Assembly: GCF_014287705.1 (NCBI RefSeq)
Contig: NZ_JACOOY010000002.1
Location: forward strand, 195,001-259,000
Length of the DNA: 64,000 nt
Direction: 5' to 3'
From: Dorea_D hominis
GTDB lineage: Bacteria; Bacillota; Clostridia; Lachnospirales; Lachnospiraceae
Within the stretch, counting starts at the first letter, position 1, and each line of letters begins with the position of its first letter. Positions 26,798 to 36,582 of the stretch are shown here, in pieces. The notes under the pieces are model-generated. The model ran no database searches, was not told where the DNA came from, and saw only the letters and a list, made by a program, of their open reading frames with translations. Both the position numbers and the translations under genes were made by a program.

Positions 26798-28423
26798 ATG
26801 ATCCAAATTTCAAATCTGAAACTACAGATTCCACATACAACAAAGCGTCTTAAGGAAAAAGCTTTGAAACAACTGCACATCCGCGAGCAGGACCTTATCG
26901 GATTCCGGATTGCAAAACGTTCTCTGGATGCACGGAAAAAGCCGGTGTTGTATTATGTCTATACACTGGAACTGTCAGTAAAAAACGAAGCAGGATTACA
27001 GAAGAAAAATCTGCCGAAAAATGTAAACGTCTGCAAAGCAAAGCCGATATATGCACCGGTTCCAACCGGCACAGAAACACTTGCACATGCGCCGATAATC
27101 GCCGGAAGCGGACCGGCAGGATTATTCTGTGCATATAGCCTGGCAAAAATGGGCTATGCACCGGTTCTTGTAGAGCGGGGAGAAGATGTGGATACACGAA
27201 TGCAGGATGTAGAAGCGTTCTGGAACGGAGGCTCTTTAAAGCCCAATTCCAATGTCCAGTTCGGAGAAGGTGGAGCCGGAACGTTTTCAGACGGAAAACT
27301 GAATACGTTGGTTCACGATAAAGAGGGCAGAGGCAGAGCTGTTCTGGAAACATTTGTAAAATTCGGAGCGCCTAAAAAAATTCTTTATGATAATAAACCA
27401 CATGTAGGGACAGATATTCTTGCTGTTGTTGTAAAACGTATGAGAGAAGAAATCTGCCGTCTGGGCGGACAAGTCCATTTTCATACACAGGTAACAGAAC
27501 TTTTAACAGAAGAGGGAAAGCTTACCGGAATAAAACTTCAGGATACACATAGTGGCGAAGTGACAGACAAGCCAACGCAGGCACTTGTCCTTGCAATCGG
27601 ACACAGTGCAAGAGATACATTTGAAATGCTGAAAAGAAAAGAAATTCCGATGACAACAAAGGCTTTTGCGGTTGGTGTCCGTGTGGAACATAAACAGTCC
27701 ATGATCAATGAAAATCAGTATGGAAGCGCACAGCCGGATGGACTTCCGGCAGCTCCATATAAATTGACTGTCAATCTGGAAAATGGAAGAGGCGTCTATA
27801 CTTTCTGTATGTGTCCGGGCGGATATGTCGTGAATGCATCTTCGGAAGCCGGAAGACTTGCCGTAAATGGAATGAGTTACAGTGGCAGAGATGGTCAAAA
27901 TGCGAACAGTGCAGTTATTGTCACGGTAACACCGGAAGATTACGGCACGGATGATGTACTTGCAGGAATGGCATTTCAGCGGAAACTCGAGGAAGCCGCA
28001 TACAGAGCAGGAGAAGGGAAAATCCCGGTGCAGTTATTCGGAGATTTCTGTGAAGACAAAGCTTCTGAAGCAGAAGGCAGAGTTACCCCACAGATGAAAG
28101 GTGCATATCACTGGACGAACCTGCGTCCGGTATTCCCGGAAGTGATCGCTGATTCACTGGAAGAGGGGATACGCTCGTTTGATCAGAAGATAAAGGGATA
28201 TGCGGATGCGGATACGGTGCTTTCAGGAGTGGAGAGCAGGACATCCTCTCCGGTACGCATTCTGCGGGATGAGACACTGCAGAGCAGCGTGCGCGGACTT
28301 TACCCTTGCGGAGAGGGCGCAGGGTATGCCGGAGGAATTACTTCCGCTGCAATGGACGGGCTTAAGACAGCCGAAGCAATCAGCCGGGTTTACCGTCCTT
28401 TCGACATATCTGGTACATGTTAA
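26798..28423 (+). CDS. FAD-dependent dehydrogenase (COG2509 type)
   Basis: A 541-residue protein. An N-terminal domain of about 90 residues (ending near APVPTGTETLAHAP) precedes the FAD motif IIAGSGPAGLFCAYSLAKMG, the NVQFGEGGAGTFSDGKLNT stretch typical of the family, and the C-terminal EGAGYAGGITSAAMDGLKTAEAI. Homologues are common in anaerobes; the reaction is unknown. It follows the HI0933-like gene closely and is probably co-transcribed. The two flavoproteins are not close paralogues. Confidence 0.88.
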   Translation: MIQISNLKLQIPHTTKRLKEKALKQLHIREQDLIGFRIAKRSLDARKKPVLYYVYTLELSVKNEAGLQKKNLPKNVNVCKAKPIYAPVPTGTETLAHAPIIAGSGPAGLFCAYSLAKMGYAPVLVERGEDVDTRMQDVEAFWNGGSLKPNSNVQFGEGGAGTFSDGKLNTLVHDKEGRGRAVLETFVKFGAPKKILYDNKPHVGTDILAVVVKRMREEICRLGGQVHFHTQVTELLTEEGKLTGIKLQDTHSGEVTDKPTQALVLAIGHSARDTFEMLKRKEIPMTTKAFAVGVRVEHKQSMINENQYGSAQPDGLPAAPYKLTVNLENGRGVYTFCMCPGGYVVNASSEAGRLAVNGMSYSGRDGQNANSAVIVTVTPEDYGTDDVLAGMAFQRKLEEAAYRAGEGKIPVQLFGDFCEDKASEAEGRVTPQMKGAYHWTNLRPVFPEVIADSLEEGIRSFDQKIKGYADADTVLSGVESRTSSPVRILRDETLQSSVRGLYPCGEGAGYAGGITSAAMDGLKTAEAISRVYRPFDISGTC

Positions 28424-28519
28424 GAAAAAATTAATGGGATAACTCTATACACTTTTTCGGAAATATGATAAAATGTATTGAGTTTTTCGAAGAGATAAAC
28501 ACGAGGAGGAGTACATATT

Positions 28520-28780
28520 ATGAAGGGAAAAGGAGGCAAAAACGCCTGGGCTTTATTTCTGCTATTACTGGCAGGGATTGTTCTTGGTGGTTTTATTGGC
28601 ATGCTGGCAGACGGTGTATCTTCACTGAACTGGCTCAGCTATGGACAGACGTTCGGACTGGATGATCCGGTGGTTCTGAATCTGGGACTGCTTGTTGTGA
28701 CATTCGGACTTACAATTAAAATTACCATTGCAAGCATCATTGGCGTGATTGTAGCAATTTTCATTTATCGTTTCCTTTAA
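28520..28780 (+). CDS. DUF4321 family small membrane protein
   Basis: An 86-residue protein with two hydrophobic segments, at about residues 10-30 and 50-84. The pattern GGKNAWALFLLLLAGIVLGGF is that of the DUF4321 family, usually coded just before radC-mreBCD in clostridia, as here. The function is unknown; context suggests the shape or division machinery. A strong GAGGAGGAG site precedes the start, and TGATAAAAT upstream may be its -10. Confidence 0.88.
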   Translation: MKGKGGKNAWALFLLLLAGIVLGGFIGMLADGVSSLNWLSYGQTFGLDDPVVLNLGLLVVTFGLTIKITIASIIGVIVAIFIYRFL

Positions 28781-28822
28781 TTTAAGATTTTAAAGGGATC
28801 GTCGTACGAATCTAAAGATGAG

Positions 28823-29524
28823 ATGAATCAATCAAATACCATGAAAGAAATTCCAAGTGTGGAACGGCCTTATGAGAAATGTGTGGAGATGGGACCGGAG
28901 AGTTTGACAGATATCGAACTTCTGGCAGTGTTTCTCCGTACGGGGACCAAAGGTGAGAATGCTGTTGAACTGGCGAAAAGGATCTTATATGATTCCGGTC
29001 AGAACGGGATTCTGGGTATTCACCATTTTTCCTTACCCAGGCTTCTTAAGCTTAAGGGAATAGGGAAAGTGAAAGCCATACAGATTCTGTGTCTGTCAGA
29101 GCTGGCAAAACGATTGGCAAAAGCGTCTGCGAAAGAGCATCTCAGATTTTCATCCCCCACATCAATAGCTGATTATTATATGGAAGATTTACGGCATGAG
29201 AGTCAGGAAGTTATGAAACTTCTGATGCTGAATACAAAAGCGGAACTGATCTGTGAACGAAACATTTCAAAAGGAACAGTGAAAGCATCGATCATTACGC
29301 CGCGAGAGCTTTTTGTGGAAGCTTTGAAACAGGAAGCTGTATCCATTGTGCTGTTACATAATCATCCGAGCGGAGATCCGACTCCGAGCGCGGATGACCG
29401 ACTGATCACAGGTCGTATCGCACAGGCAGGAGCGCTGGTTGGAATTGATTTGTTAGATCATATTATTATTGGCAATCATTGTTATATGAGCTTTCGCGAA
29501 GAAGGACTATTAGAAAATGCTTGA
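28823..29524 (+). CDS. radC: RadC family JAMM-domain protein
   Basis: A 233-residue protein with an N-terminal helix-hairpin-helix region (LPRLLKLKGIGKVKAIQIL) and the C-terminal JAMM metalloprotease-like motif with His179, His181, Ser189 and Asp192 in HNHPSGDPTPSADD. It was named for DNA repair, but a repair role has been refuted in several species, and its function is not settled. It sits directly before mreB, the standard radC-mreBCD order. The ribosome binding site is weak. Confidence 0.93.
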   Translation: MNQSNTMKEIPSVERPYEKCVEMGPESLTDIELLAVFLRTGTKGENAVELAKRILYDSGQNGILGIHHFSLPRLLKLKGIGKVKAIQILCLSELAKRLAKASAKEHLRFSSPTSIADYYMEDLRHESQEVMKLLMLNTKAELICERNISKGTVKASIITPRELFVEALKQEAVSIVLLHNHPSGDPTPSADDRLITGRIAQAGALVGIDLLDHIIIGNHCYMSFREEGLLENA

Positions 29525-29541
29525 GAAAGGATAAATATCAG

Positions 29542-30564
29542 ATGGCAAGAAATACTTACGGACTGGATCTTGGATCTTATGAGATCAAGGTATATGATAA
29601 GAAAAAAGATACGATCTGGAAAGAAAAAGATGTAATTGCGATCAAAGACGGTACGGAGATTTTCGCTGTCGGAGATGATGCATATGGCATGTATGAGAAA
29701 GCACCGGACAACATTAATGTTGTATTTCCAATGAAGGAGGGTGTAATTTCCCATTTTAATGATATGCAGTTTTTGCTCCAGAATCTGTTGAAGAAAGGAA
29801 GACAGTTCGCCAGAGGTTCGGAATATGTAATCGCAGTTCCGACGGATGTGACAGAAGTTGAGAAAAAGGCATTCTTTGACCTGGTGATCCATTCTACTGC
29901 AAAGGCAAAAGAAGTAAATATCGTGGAGCGTTCCATTGCAGATGCAGTCGGGCTCGGACTTGATGTCAAAGAGACAAAGGGTGTGCTTATCGTGAATTTT
30001 GGCGGTGAGACGACAGAACTATCGGTTCTTGCAGAAGGCGGTATGGTTTTGAACCGGCTGTTAAAGCTCGGCGGAACAGCCTATGACCAGGCAATCGTTA
30101 ATCTGGTGCGGCACAGCCATGATTTCCTGATCGGTCATCATACAGCTGAGATCTTAAGAAAACGTTTCGGCGTTTTTACCGGCGAGAAAGATGCAGCACT
30201 GTCTGTTGCAGGACGTGATCTAATCACAGGACTTCCAATGCGTAAGACAATTTCTTATACATTGATCCGTGCAGCGCTTCGTGATCCTTTGCTGGACTGC
30301 GTACGCGCCATTCATTCCTTACTTGACAGGACACCACCGGAAGTACGCAAAGCGATTCATGAGAACGGGATCTACCTGACTGGTGGCATGGCATATATGC
30401 CGGGACTTGAGACCTATATCGAGAAGGCAACCGGTATCCATACATCGACGTCGTCGGAACCGGACATTTGTGTCGTAAACGGATTAGAGAAAATCATTAA
30501 ATCAAAAGAATTAAGCAAACTTGCATACTCAATGTTAGATCAAAATTATAGGTGGATGAGATAA
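29542..30564 (+). CDS. mreB: Rod-shape protein MreB (actin homologue)
   Basis: About 340 residues with the actin-fold elements: phosphate 1 YGLDLGSYEIKVY, connect 1 and phosphate 2 VLIVNFGGETTELSVLAEGG, and the adenosine motif IYLTGGMAYMPGLE. It polymerises under the membrane and guides the elongasome. The ATG at 29542 follows AAAGGA after the radC stop; an in-frame ATG at 29479 inside radC has no such site. It is somewhat divergent in phosphate 1 from classical MreB, so an Mbl- or MreBH-type paralogue is possible. Confidence 0.9.
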   Translation: MARNTYGLDLGSYEIKVYDKKKDTIWKEKDVIAIKDGTEIFAVGDDAYGMYEKAPDNINVVFPMKEGVISHFNDMQFLLQNLLKKGRQFARGSEYVIAVPTDVTEVEKKAFFDLVIHSTAKAKEVNIVERSIADAVGLGLDVKETKGVLIVNFGGETTELSVLAEGGMVLNRLLKLGGTAYDQAIVNLVRHSHDFLIGHHTAEILRKRFGVFTGEKDAALSVAGRDLITGLPMRKTISYTLIRAALRDPLLDCVRAIHSLLDRTPPEVRKAIHENGIYLTGGMAYMPGLETYIEKATGIHTSTSSEPDICVVNGLEKIIKSKELSKLAYSMLDQNYRWMR

Positions 30565-30565
30565 T

Positions 30566-31435
30566 ATGAAGATAAAGAATCAATCGTCACTTCCAAGCAA
30601 ATACTGGCTTCTGATCATAGCGGTTGTCTGTATACTTCTGATGGGAATTGAACATTTTACCGGCCATGCCGGTCCGGTTACTTTTGTTGCCAACTATACG
30701 GTTATTCCAATGGAAAAAGGGATCAGCTATGCCGGTACATGGATGAGTGACGTATCCAAAAACTTTCAGACAATGAAAGATATGACGAAGGAAAACAAAA
30801 AATTACAGAAAAAAGTAGATGAGCTTACAACCGATAATACAAGGCTCCGTCAGGAACAGTATGAACTGGACAGGCTCAAGCAGTTATACAAACTGGATGA
30901 AAACTACTCGGATTATAAGAAAATCGGAGCGCATGTCATTGCCGATAATGGCACGAACTGGTTCAGTGATTTTATAATTGATAAGGGAAGCAAAGACGGT
31001 ATCAAAAAGAACTGCAACGTTCTTGCCGGAAGCGGTCTGGTCGGTATTGTCACAGAAGTCGGACCACATTATGCAAGAGTTCGTGCATTGATTGATGATG
31101 CAAGCAATGTCAGTGCAATGATGCTTTCTACTTCAGATACCTGTATTGTCCGCGGAGATTTAAAACTTGCCTCTGACGGACGACTCCGTTTTGAAAAACT
31201 TGCCAATAACGACAATAAGATTGAAGTGGGAGAGCAGGTTGTCACATCCCACGTCAGTGACCGCTACTTACAGGGACTGTTTATCGGATATGTCAGTGAA
31301 GTGAAGGTAGATTCCAACAATCTGACGCGTTCTGGTTATATTACACCAGCTGTTGATTACAGCAAGATCCAGGAAGTGCTTGTCATTACAAAAACCAAGC
31401 AGGAGATGATCAGCAGCCGGTCAAAAAAGAAGTAA
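30566..31435 (+). CDS. mreC: Rod-shape-determining protein MreC
   Basis: A 289-residue protein with one N-terminal membrane segment (residues 11-30), a coiled coil (about 65-110) and the MreC beta-domain with GSKDGIKKNCNVLAGSGLVGIV. It links MreB to PBP2 on the outer face of the membrane. The start is one base after the mreB stop. The order mreB-mreC-mreD-mrdA is complete here. Confidence 0.95.
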   Translation: MKIKNQSSLPSKYWLLIIAVVCILLMGIEHFTGHAGPVTFVANYTVIPMEKGISYAGTWMSDVSKNFQTMKDMTKENKKLQKKVDELTTDNTRLRQEQYELDRLKQLYKLDENYSDYKKIGAHVIADNGTNWFSDFIIDKGSKDGIKKNCNVLAGSGLVGIVTEVGPHYARVRALIDDASNVSAMMLSTSDTCIVRGDLKLASDGRLRFEKLANNDNKIEVGEQVVTSHVSDRYLQGLFIGYVSEVKVDSNNLTRSGYITPAVDYSKIQEVLVITKTKQEMISSRSKKK

Positions 31436-31451
31436 GAAGGAGTAAGGATTC

Positions 31452-31970
31452 ATGAAAAGAAAAGTAATTACTTTTTTCATCATATTAATCAGTTTCCTTT
31501 TGCAAAGTACGCTATTTGTCAAACTGAAATTCGGTGCAGTAAGTCCGAATCTTATGCTCGTAGTAACGTCCTCCTTCGGATTTATGAGAGGACGCAAATC
31601 CGGAATAGCTGTCGGTGCCATATCCGGACTTTTAGTAGATATATTCTGGGGACAGCTCCTTGGATTTCATACACTGCTATATACCGTGATCGGATATCTG
31701 AACGGTTCGTTTGAGCGCCTTTTTTACGATGAAGATATCAAACTTCCGATCGTACTGATCTCCGCAAGCGAATTCTTATATGGAATCTGTATCTATGTAT
31801 TTGTATATATGCTGCAGGGAGACTTTGCATTTGGAACATACCTGTTCAGTATTATTATACCGGAACTTGTATACACCATACTGGTAACCCTGATCCTTTA
31901 TCAGGTGATCCTTCATATTAACCGAAAACTTGAATCAGAAGAACAAAGGAGTGCTAGTAAATTTGTCTAA
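31452..31970 (+). CDS. mreD: Rod-shape-determining protein MreD
   Basis: A 172-residue membrane protein with five hydrophobic segments and the usual MreD pattern (FVKLKFGAVSPNLMLVV, GLLVDIFWGQLLGFHTLLYTVIG). It is a partner of MreC in the elongasome. Its stop (31968-31970) overlaps the first codons of mrdA, which starts with TTG at 31963, so the genes are coupled. Confidence 0.92.
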   Translation: MKRKVITFFIILISFLLQSTLFVKLKFGAVSPNLMLVVTSSFGFMRGRKSGIAVGAISGLLVDIFWGQLLGFHTLLYTVIGYLNGSFERLFYDEDIKLPIVLISASEFLYGICIYVFVYMLQGDFAFGTYLFSIIIPELVYTILVTLILYQVILHINRKLESEEQRSASKFV

Positions 31971-34902
31971 TTTATTCGAACGATTGAGAGATCGTATTGC
32001 AGAAATATTTAAATCCAGAATATTTGTTGCCGTTGTTGTATTCTGTATTATGTCTGCGGTTTTGGTACAGCGTGTCTTTTATTTGCAGATTGTAAAAGGG
32101 CAGGAATATCTGGATAACTATAAACTGCAAATCCAGAAAACAAAAGATGTTGAAGGTACCCGCGGGAATATTTATGACCGTAACGGAAAGCTGCTTGCTT
32201 ATAATGAACTGGCATATTCTGTTACGATTGAAGATAACGGAGAGTATGATACTTTAAAAGAAAAGAACAAAGCTCTGAACAAGATCATCACAACGGTAAT
32301 CAAGATGGTTGAATCAAATAGTGATACGGTGATCAATAACTTTGGTATTATTCTTGACAAGGATAAAGAATATGTATTTGCCGCAGAATCAGATACACAG
32401 AGACTTCGTTTTGTTGCCGATGTTTACGGCAAGAGGACGATCGATGAGCTCAGCAAAGAGCAGAAAAATGAATCTGCTGCAGATATTATCCATTACCTCT
32501 GCACAGACAAGCGGAGTGGTTACGGAATCAATGAGAAGAAGCTGGATAAGCAGAGTGTTCTTAAGCTGATCAATATTCGCTATGCGATCGCTTTGAACAG
32601 TTATCAGAAATACATTGCAACAACGATTGCAGAAGATGTCAGCGATGATACCGTTGCAGATGTAATGGAAAATATGGATCATTTACAGGGAGTCAATATC
32701 GATGAGAAATCACTCCGTAAATATACGAACAGCAAATGTTTCGCCAATCTGATCGGTTATACCGGACAGATTTCTACGGAAGAATACGATGCGTTGAGCC
32801 AAAAAAAACAGAAAGAATACGATAAGACCGATACCGTTGGTAAAGCCGGTATTGAAAAAACAATGGATACAACCTTAAAAGGTAAAAAAGGAACAGTCAA
32901 GCTGTATGTTAATAACGTAGGTAAAGTTCTGGATACTGTTCAGGGCAAGAAGGCAAAAGCAGGAAACGACCTTTATCTTACAATTGATGCGGATCTGCAG
33001 GTTGCAGCTTATAATATTCTGGAACAGGAACTTGCCGGAATTATATTAAGTAAATTGCAGAATACTTTGAATTATGACCGTACGAAGGTATCCGACGGAA
33101 GTGATGTGATCATTCCGGTTGGTGATGTATATAATTCCTTCATTTCCAATGATATTCTGGATATGACACATTTTTCGGATGATGATGCCAAGTCTACAGA
33201 AAAGGCAGTTCACAAAACATTTTCATCCAATAAAAAAGCCGTGCTTAAAAAGCTCAAAAAAATGTTAAACAGTTCAGGTGCTGCCGCATATAAAGATCAG
33301 TCAAAGGAATATCAGGCATACTTGAGTTACCTTGTTAATGATATGCTGACAAGCAATAATAAAGTACTGCTTTCAGGAAAAATCGATTCCAGTGACAAAA
33401 CTTACAAAGCATGGCATGATTCTGAGACAATCAACATTAAAAAGTATCTGAACTATGCGATTTCCAAGAACTGGATTGATACTTCAAAATTAACAAATTA
33501 TATGCCGAAGAGCGGAAAATATTCGGATTCTACAGAGCTATACAAAGCACTTGTTTCGTATATCATGGACGGACTGAAATCAAACAGCAGTTTTGATAAG
33601 ATGATATACAAGTACATGATCAAAGCCGGTACAATCACCGGACGCCAGATTTGTCTGATGTTATATGAGCAGAATGTGCTGAAGAAGAGTGATGCACAGT
33701 ATGCACAGTTAAAAGCCGGTAGTCTTGGCTCTTATGATTTTATCCGTGCAAAGATCAAGAAACTGGAAATCACGCCGGGCGAGCTGGGACTGGAACCATC
33801 TACAGGCTCACTTGTCATGACGGATCCAAATAATGGAGATGTGCTGGCATGTGTATCTTATCCGGGATATGACAATAACAAGCTGGCAAATACAATGGAT
33901 TCCAATTATTACAGCAAGCTGTTAAATGACAGTTCCAGACCGTTATATAACAGTGCAACGCAGGAAAAGACAGCGCCCGGTTCCACATACAAGCCACTGT
34001 CTGCAATTGCCGGATTATCGGAAGGTGTTATTACAACATCATCTATTATTAATTGTTCCGGTATTTATAAGAAAGTAACACCGAATCCAAAATGCTGGGC
34101 TTATCCGAGTGCGCATGGAAGTCTGAACGTCTCACAGGCAATCCAGCATTCCTGCAACAGCTTCTTCTATGAAGTCGGATACCGTCTGAGTCTGAAACAG
34201 AATGGACTGAATCAGATACAGTCAGACAATGCAGAAGGAAAAGCAACTTCTTCTTATTATTCCAGCGACCGTGGACTTAATGTACTGAAGAAATATGCGA
34301 AAAAATTCGGACTTGGAAGTACTTCCGGTATTGAGATTCCGGAGGCGCAGCCACAGATTTCTGATGATTCTTCTGTTCCGTCAGCAATTGGACAAGGTAC
34401 AAATAACTACACGACCAGCCAGCTTGCAAGATATATTACAACTGTTGCAAATAAAGGAACTGTATACAATTTGACAGTTCTTGATAAAGTAACCAATGTT
34501 AAAGGAAAGAGGATCAAATCTTACAAAGCCAAAGTAAAGAATAAGATCACAGATGTTCCGGATTCCACTTGGAGTGCAGTACACACAGGTATGCGTAATG
34601 TGGTACTTCTGGAACATAATGATATTTTCTCGAGCCTGAATCATACAAATCTCGCAATTTCCGGTAAAACCGGTACTGCACAGCAGGGAAAGACACATCC
34701 GGATCATGGATTGTTTGTCGGATTTGCGCCAAGCAATTCTCCGGAAGTCGCATGGGCAATCCGTATTGCAAACGGATACAGCTCTTCCCGTGCGGCCGAA
34801 GTCGGAAGAGATGTTATGAAATACTATTACAACAAAGGCGACAAGAAGAAGATCATCACCGGAGAAGCTGCAACGATTGGAAGCGGTTCCGGAGGCGACT
34901 AA
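31963..34902 (+). CDS. mrdA: Penicillin-binding protein 2 (elongasome transpeptidase) with large insertion
   Basis: A 980-residue class B PBP: a membrane segment near residues 20-45, the dimerisation domain with GTRGNIYDRNG, then the transpeptidase domain. Catalytic motifs are SxxK at Ser674/Lys677 (PGSTYKP), SCN at 730-732 and KTG at 902-904. Between LTIDADLQVAAYN (about residue 337 on) and GSLVMTDPNNGDVLA (about 614) lies a Lys/Ser/Asp-rich, mostly helical insertion of about 260 residues that typical PBP2 lacks. The start is taken as TTG 11 bases after AAAGGAG; no ATG fits. Context (mreBCD, rodA) identifies the elongasome enzyme. Confidence 0.93.
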   Translation: MSNLFERLRDRIAEIFKSRIFVAVVVFCIMSAVLVQRVFYLQIVKGQEYLDNYKLQIQKTKDVEGTRGNIYDRNGKLLAYNELAYSVTIEDNGEYDTLKEKNKALNKIITTVIKMVESNSDTVINNFGIILDKDKEYVFAAESDTQRLRFVADVYGKRTIDELSKEQKNESAADIIHYLCTDKRSGYGINEKKLDKQSVLKLINIRYAIALNSYQKYIATTIAEDVSDDTVADVMENMDHLQGVNIDEKSLRKYTNSKCFANLIGYTGQISTEEYDALSQKKQKEYDKTDTVGKAGIEKTMDTTLKGKKGTVKLYVNNVGKVLDTVQGKKAKAGNDLYLTIDADLQVAAYNILEQELAGIILSKLQNTLNYDRTKVSDGSDVIIPVGDVYNSFISNDILDMTHFSDDDAKSTEKAVHKTFSSNKKAVLKKLKKMLNSSGAAAYKDQSKEYQAYLSYLVNDMLTSNNKVLLSGKIDSSDKTYKAWHDSETINIKKYLNYAISKNWIDTSKLTNYMPKSGKYSDSTELYKALVSYIMDGLKSNSSFDKMIYKYMIKAGTITGRQICLMLYEQNVLKKSDAQYAQLKAGSLGSYDFIRAKIKKLEITPGELGLEPSTGSLVMTDPNNGDVLACVSYPGYDNNKLANTMDSNYYSKLLNDSSRPLYNSATQEKTAPGSTYKPLSAIAGLSEGVITTSSIINCSGIYKKVTPNPKCWAYPSAHGSLNVSQAIQHSCNSFFYEVGYRLSLKQNGLNQIQSDNAEGKATSSYYSSDRGLNVLKKYAKKFGLGSTSGIEIPEAQPQISDDSSVPSAIGQGTNNYTTSQLARYITTVANKGTVYNLTVLDKVTNVKGKRIKSYKAKVKNKITDVPDSTWSAVHTGMRNVVLLEHNDIFSSLNHTNLAISGKTGTAQQGKTHPDHGLFVGFAPSNSPEVAWAIRIANGYSSSRAAEVGRDVMKYYYNKGDKKKIITGEAATIGSGSGGD

Positions 34903-34921
34903 AAGAAAGAGGTGGTTCTAT

Positions 34922-35584
34922 GTGAAAGATCCTGTTCTGATCAAAAGTAACAGATATGGTATGACTCTTCGTTTTGATCCGGAACTTCCGTTTGATCTGT
35001 TAAGAGAACGGGTTCACGAAAAACTGCATGCATTTACTCATTTTTTTAATCATGCATGTATGGTAGTAACTTTTGAAGGGCGTACGTTTACGAAAGAGGA
35101 AGAACAGGCAATGGCAGAGACAATTGAAGAATCTGCCGGGATTCAGATTCTGTGCCTGACAGACACGGAAGATAATACACAGGAAACACATACTATAACA
35201 GATACTCCGGTGTCTGGCAGACATCTGTGCCGTAAGACAAGAGACAATACTTCTAATGATACAGCAGGTGAAGCTTATGACTCCGCAGAGACAATACACA
35301 CAGAGTATGGACTGTTCTACAGAGGCAATCTGAGAGGACGTGCCATCCTTGAAGCGGATAAAAGCATTGTAATTGTTGGAGATATTGAGACAGGCGCAAC
35401 TGTCATATGTAAGGGCAGCGTTACAGTGACCGGGACGATATACGGAACAGTCATTGCAGGCGCAACTGGAGATTATAATGCGATGATCGCAGCAATTGAT
35501 ATGAAGCCAGAATTGCTTCGAATCGGTGAGATCGAAGTAAAACCAGTAATAGGAGGAAGTTATTCATGGGCGAGGTTATTGTAA
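34922..35584 (+). CDS. minC: Septum site-determining protein MinC
   Basis: About 220 residues. The N-terminal FtsZ-inhibiting domain (residues 1-95) is joined by a low-complexity Thr/Asp linker to the C-terminal beta-helix (GNLRGRAILEADKSIVIVGDIE through GTIYGTVIAGATGD), which binds MinD. It blocks FtsZ assembly near the poles. The GTG at 34922 follows AAAGAGG by nine bases; an earlier ATG at 34877 lies inside mrdA without a site. Its end overlaps minD by 19 bases. Confidence 0.9.
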   Translation: MKDPVLIKSNRYGMTLRFDPELPFDLLRERVHEKLHAFTHFFNHACMVVTFEGRTFTKEEEQAMAETIEESAGIQILCLTDTEDNTQETHTITDTPVSGRHLCRKTRDNTSNDTAGEAYDSAETIHTEYGLFYRGNLRGRAILEADKSIVIVGDIETGATVICKGSVTVTGTIYGTVIAGATGDYNAMIAAIDMKPELLRIGEIEVKPVIGGSYSWARLL

Positions 35585-36357
35585 TTACTTCAGGAAAAGG
35601 CGGTGTAGGTAAAACAACTACAACAGCAAATATCGGTGCCGGCTTATCAGAAGCCGGCAAGAAGGTTGTCGTGATCGATACCGATCTCGGCCTTCGGAAC
35701 CTGGATGTAGTCATGGGACTGGAAAATCTCATCGTATACAACCTGGTAGATGTGATCGAAGGCTCCTGCCGCTTAAAACAGGCGCTTATAAGAGATAAAC
35801 GATATGAGAATCTATATCTTCTGCCTTCTGCACAGACGAAGGACAAGTCGGCAATATCACCGGGACAAATGAAAAAGCTGACTTCTGAATTAAAAGAAGA
35901 TTTTGATTATATCCTGCTGGATTGCCCGGCGGGAATTGAGCAGGGCTTCCATAATGCGATCGCAGGTGCTGACCGCGCACTTGTAGTCACAACTCCGGAA
36001 GTGTCTGCGATCCGTGACGCAGACCGTATCATCGGACTGCTGGAAAAAAGCGGTCTCAGGGATAACGCATTGATCATTAACCGGATCCGCATGGATATGG
36101 TCAGACGCGGCGATATGATGTCCGTGGATGATGTGACAGAGATTCTGTCGATCCCTCTGATCGGTGCATTGCCGGATGATGAACACGTCGTCATTGGCAC
36201 AAACCAGGGAGAACCCGTCATCGGAATTGACTCTCTGGCTGGAAAAGCGTATCGTAATATCAGCAGAAGAATTATGGGTGAAGATGTTCCATTTATGGAT
36301 CTTAACAGCAGCCACAAATTCTTTTCAAAGCTTTCTGGAATTTTCCGGAAAGGGTAG
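35566..36357 (+). CDS. minD: Septum site-determining ATPase MinD
   Basis: A 263-residue ParA-type ATPase with the deviant Walker A GKGGVGKTT at 10-18, the DTDLGLRNLDVVMGLE switch segment and the DCPAGIEQGF stretch. The C-terminal amphipathic helix (HKFFSKLSGIFRKG) binds membrane. It recruits MinC and is displaced by MinE. The start has AGGAGGAAG, inside the minC end. minC-minD-minE are contiguous. Confidence 0.96.
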   Translation: MGEVIVITSGKGGVGKTTTTANIGAGLSEAGKKVVVIDTDLGLRNLDVVMGLENLIVYNLVDVIEGSCRLKQALIRDKRYENLYLLPSAQTKDKSAISPGQMKKLTSELKEDFDYILLDCPAGIEQGFHNAIAGADRALVVTTPEVSAIRDADRIIGLLEKSGLRDNALIINRIRMDMVRRGDMMSVDDVTEILSIPLIGALPDDEHVVIGTNQGEPVIGIDSLAGKAYRNISRRIMGEDVPFMDLNSSHKFFSKLSGIFRKG

Positions 36358-36369
36358 GAGGCAGAGCCT

Positions 36370-36582
36370 ATGTTAAAAAAATCTTCTGTTTTTGTTGCAA
36401 AAAACCGTTTAAAAGCACTGGTTACCAGCGACAGGGTGAAATGCACACCAGATTCTTATGATAAAATATGTCGGGAATTGTATGAGACGCTTTCCAAGTA
36501 TATGGAATTTACAGAAGAGGATTTTAAAGTAGAAATATTCAGAACACAAATTTTAATTAGTTTTTCAGGAGAAGAAGAGTGA
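36370..36582 (+). CDS. minE: Cell division topological specificity factor MinE
   Basis: A 70-residue protein, at the short end for the family. An N-terminal FVAKNRLKALVTSDR stretch matches the anti-MinCD segment and the C-terminal half the beta-dimer domain. It drives MinD off the membrane and so places the division site at mid-cell by oscillation. Its TGA overlaps the GTG start of rodA by four bases (GTGA). The presence of MinE rather than only DivIVA/MinJ is usual for clostridia. Confidence 0.88.
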   Translation: MLKKSSVFVAKNRLKALVTSDRVKCTPDSYDKICRELYETLSKYMEFTEEDFKVEIFRTQILISFSGEEE

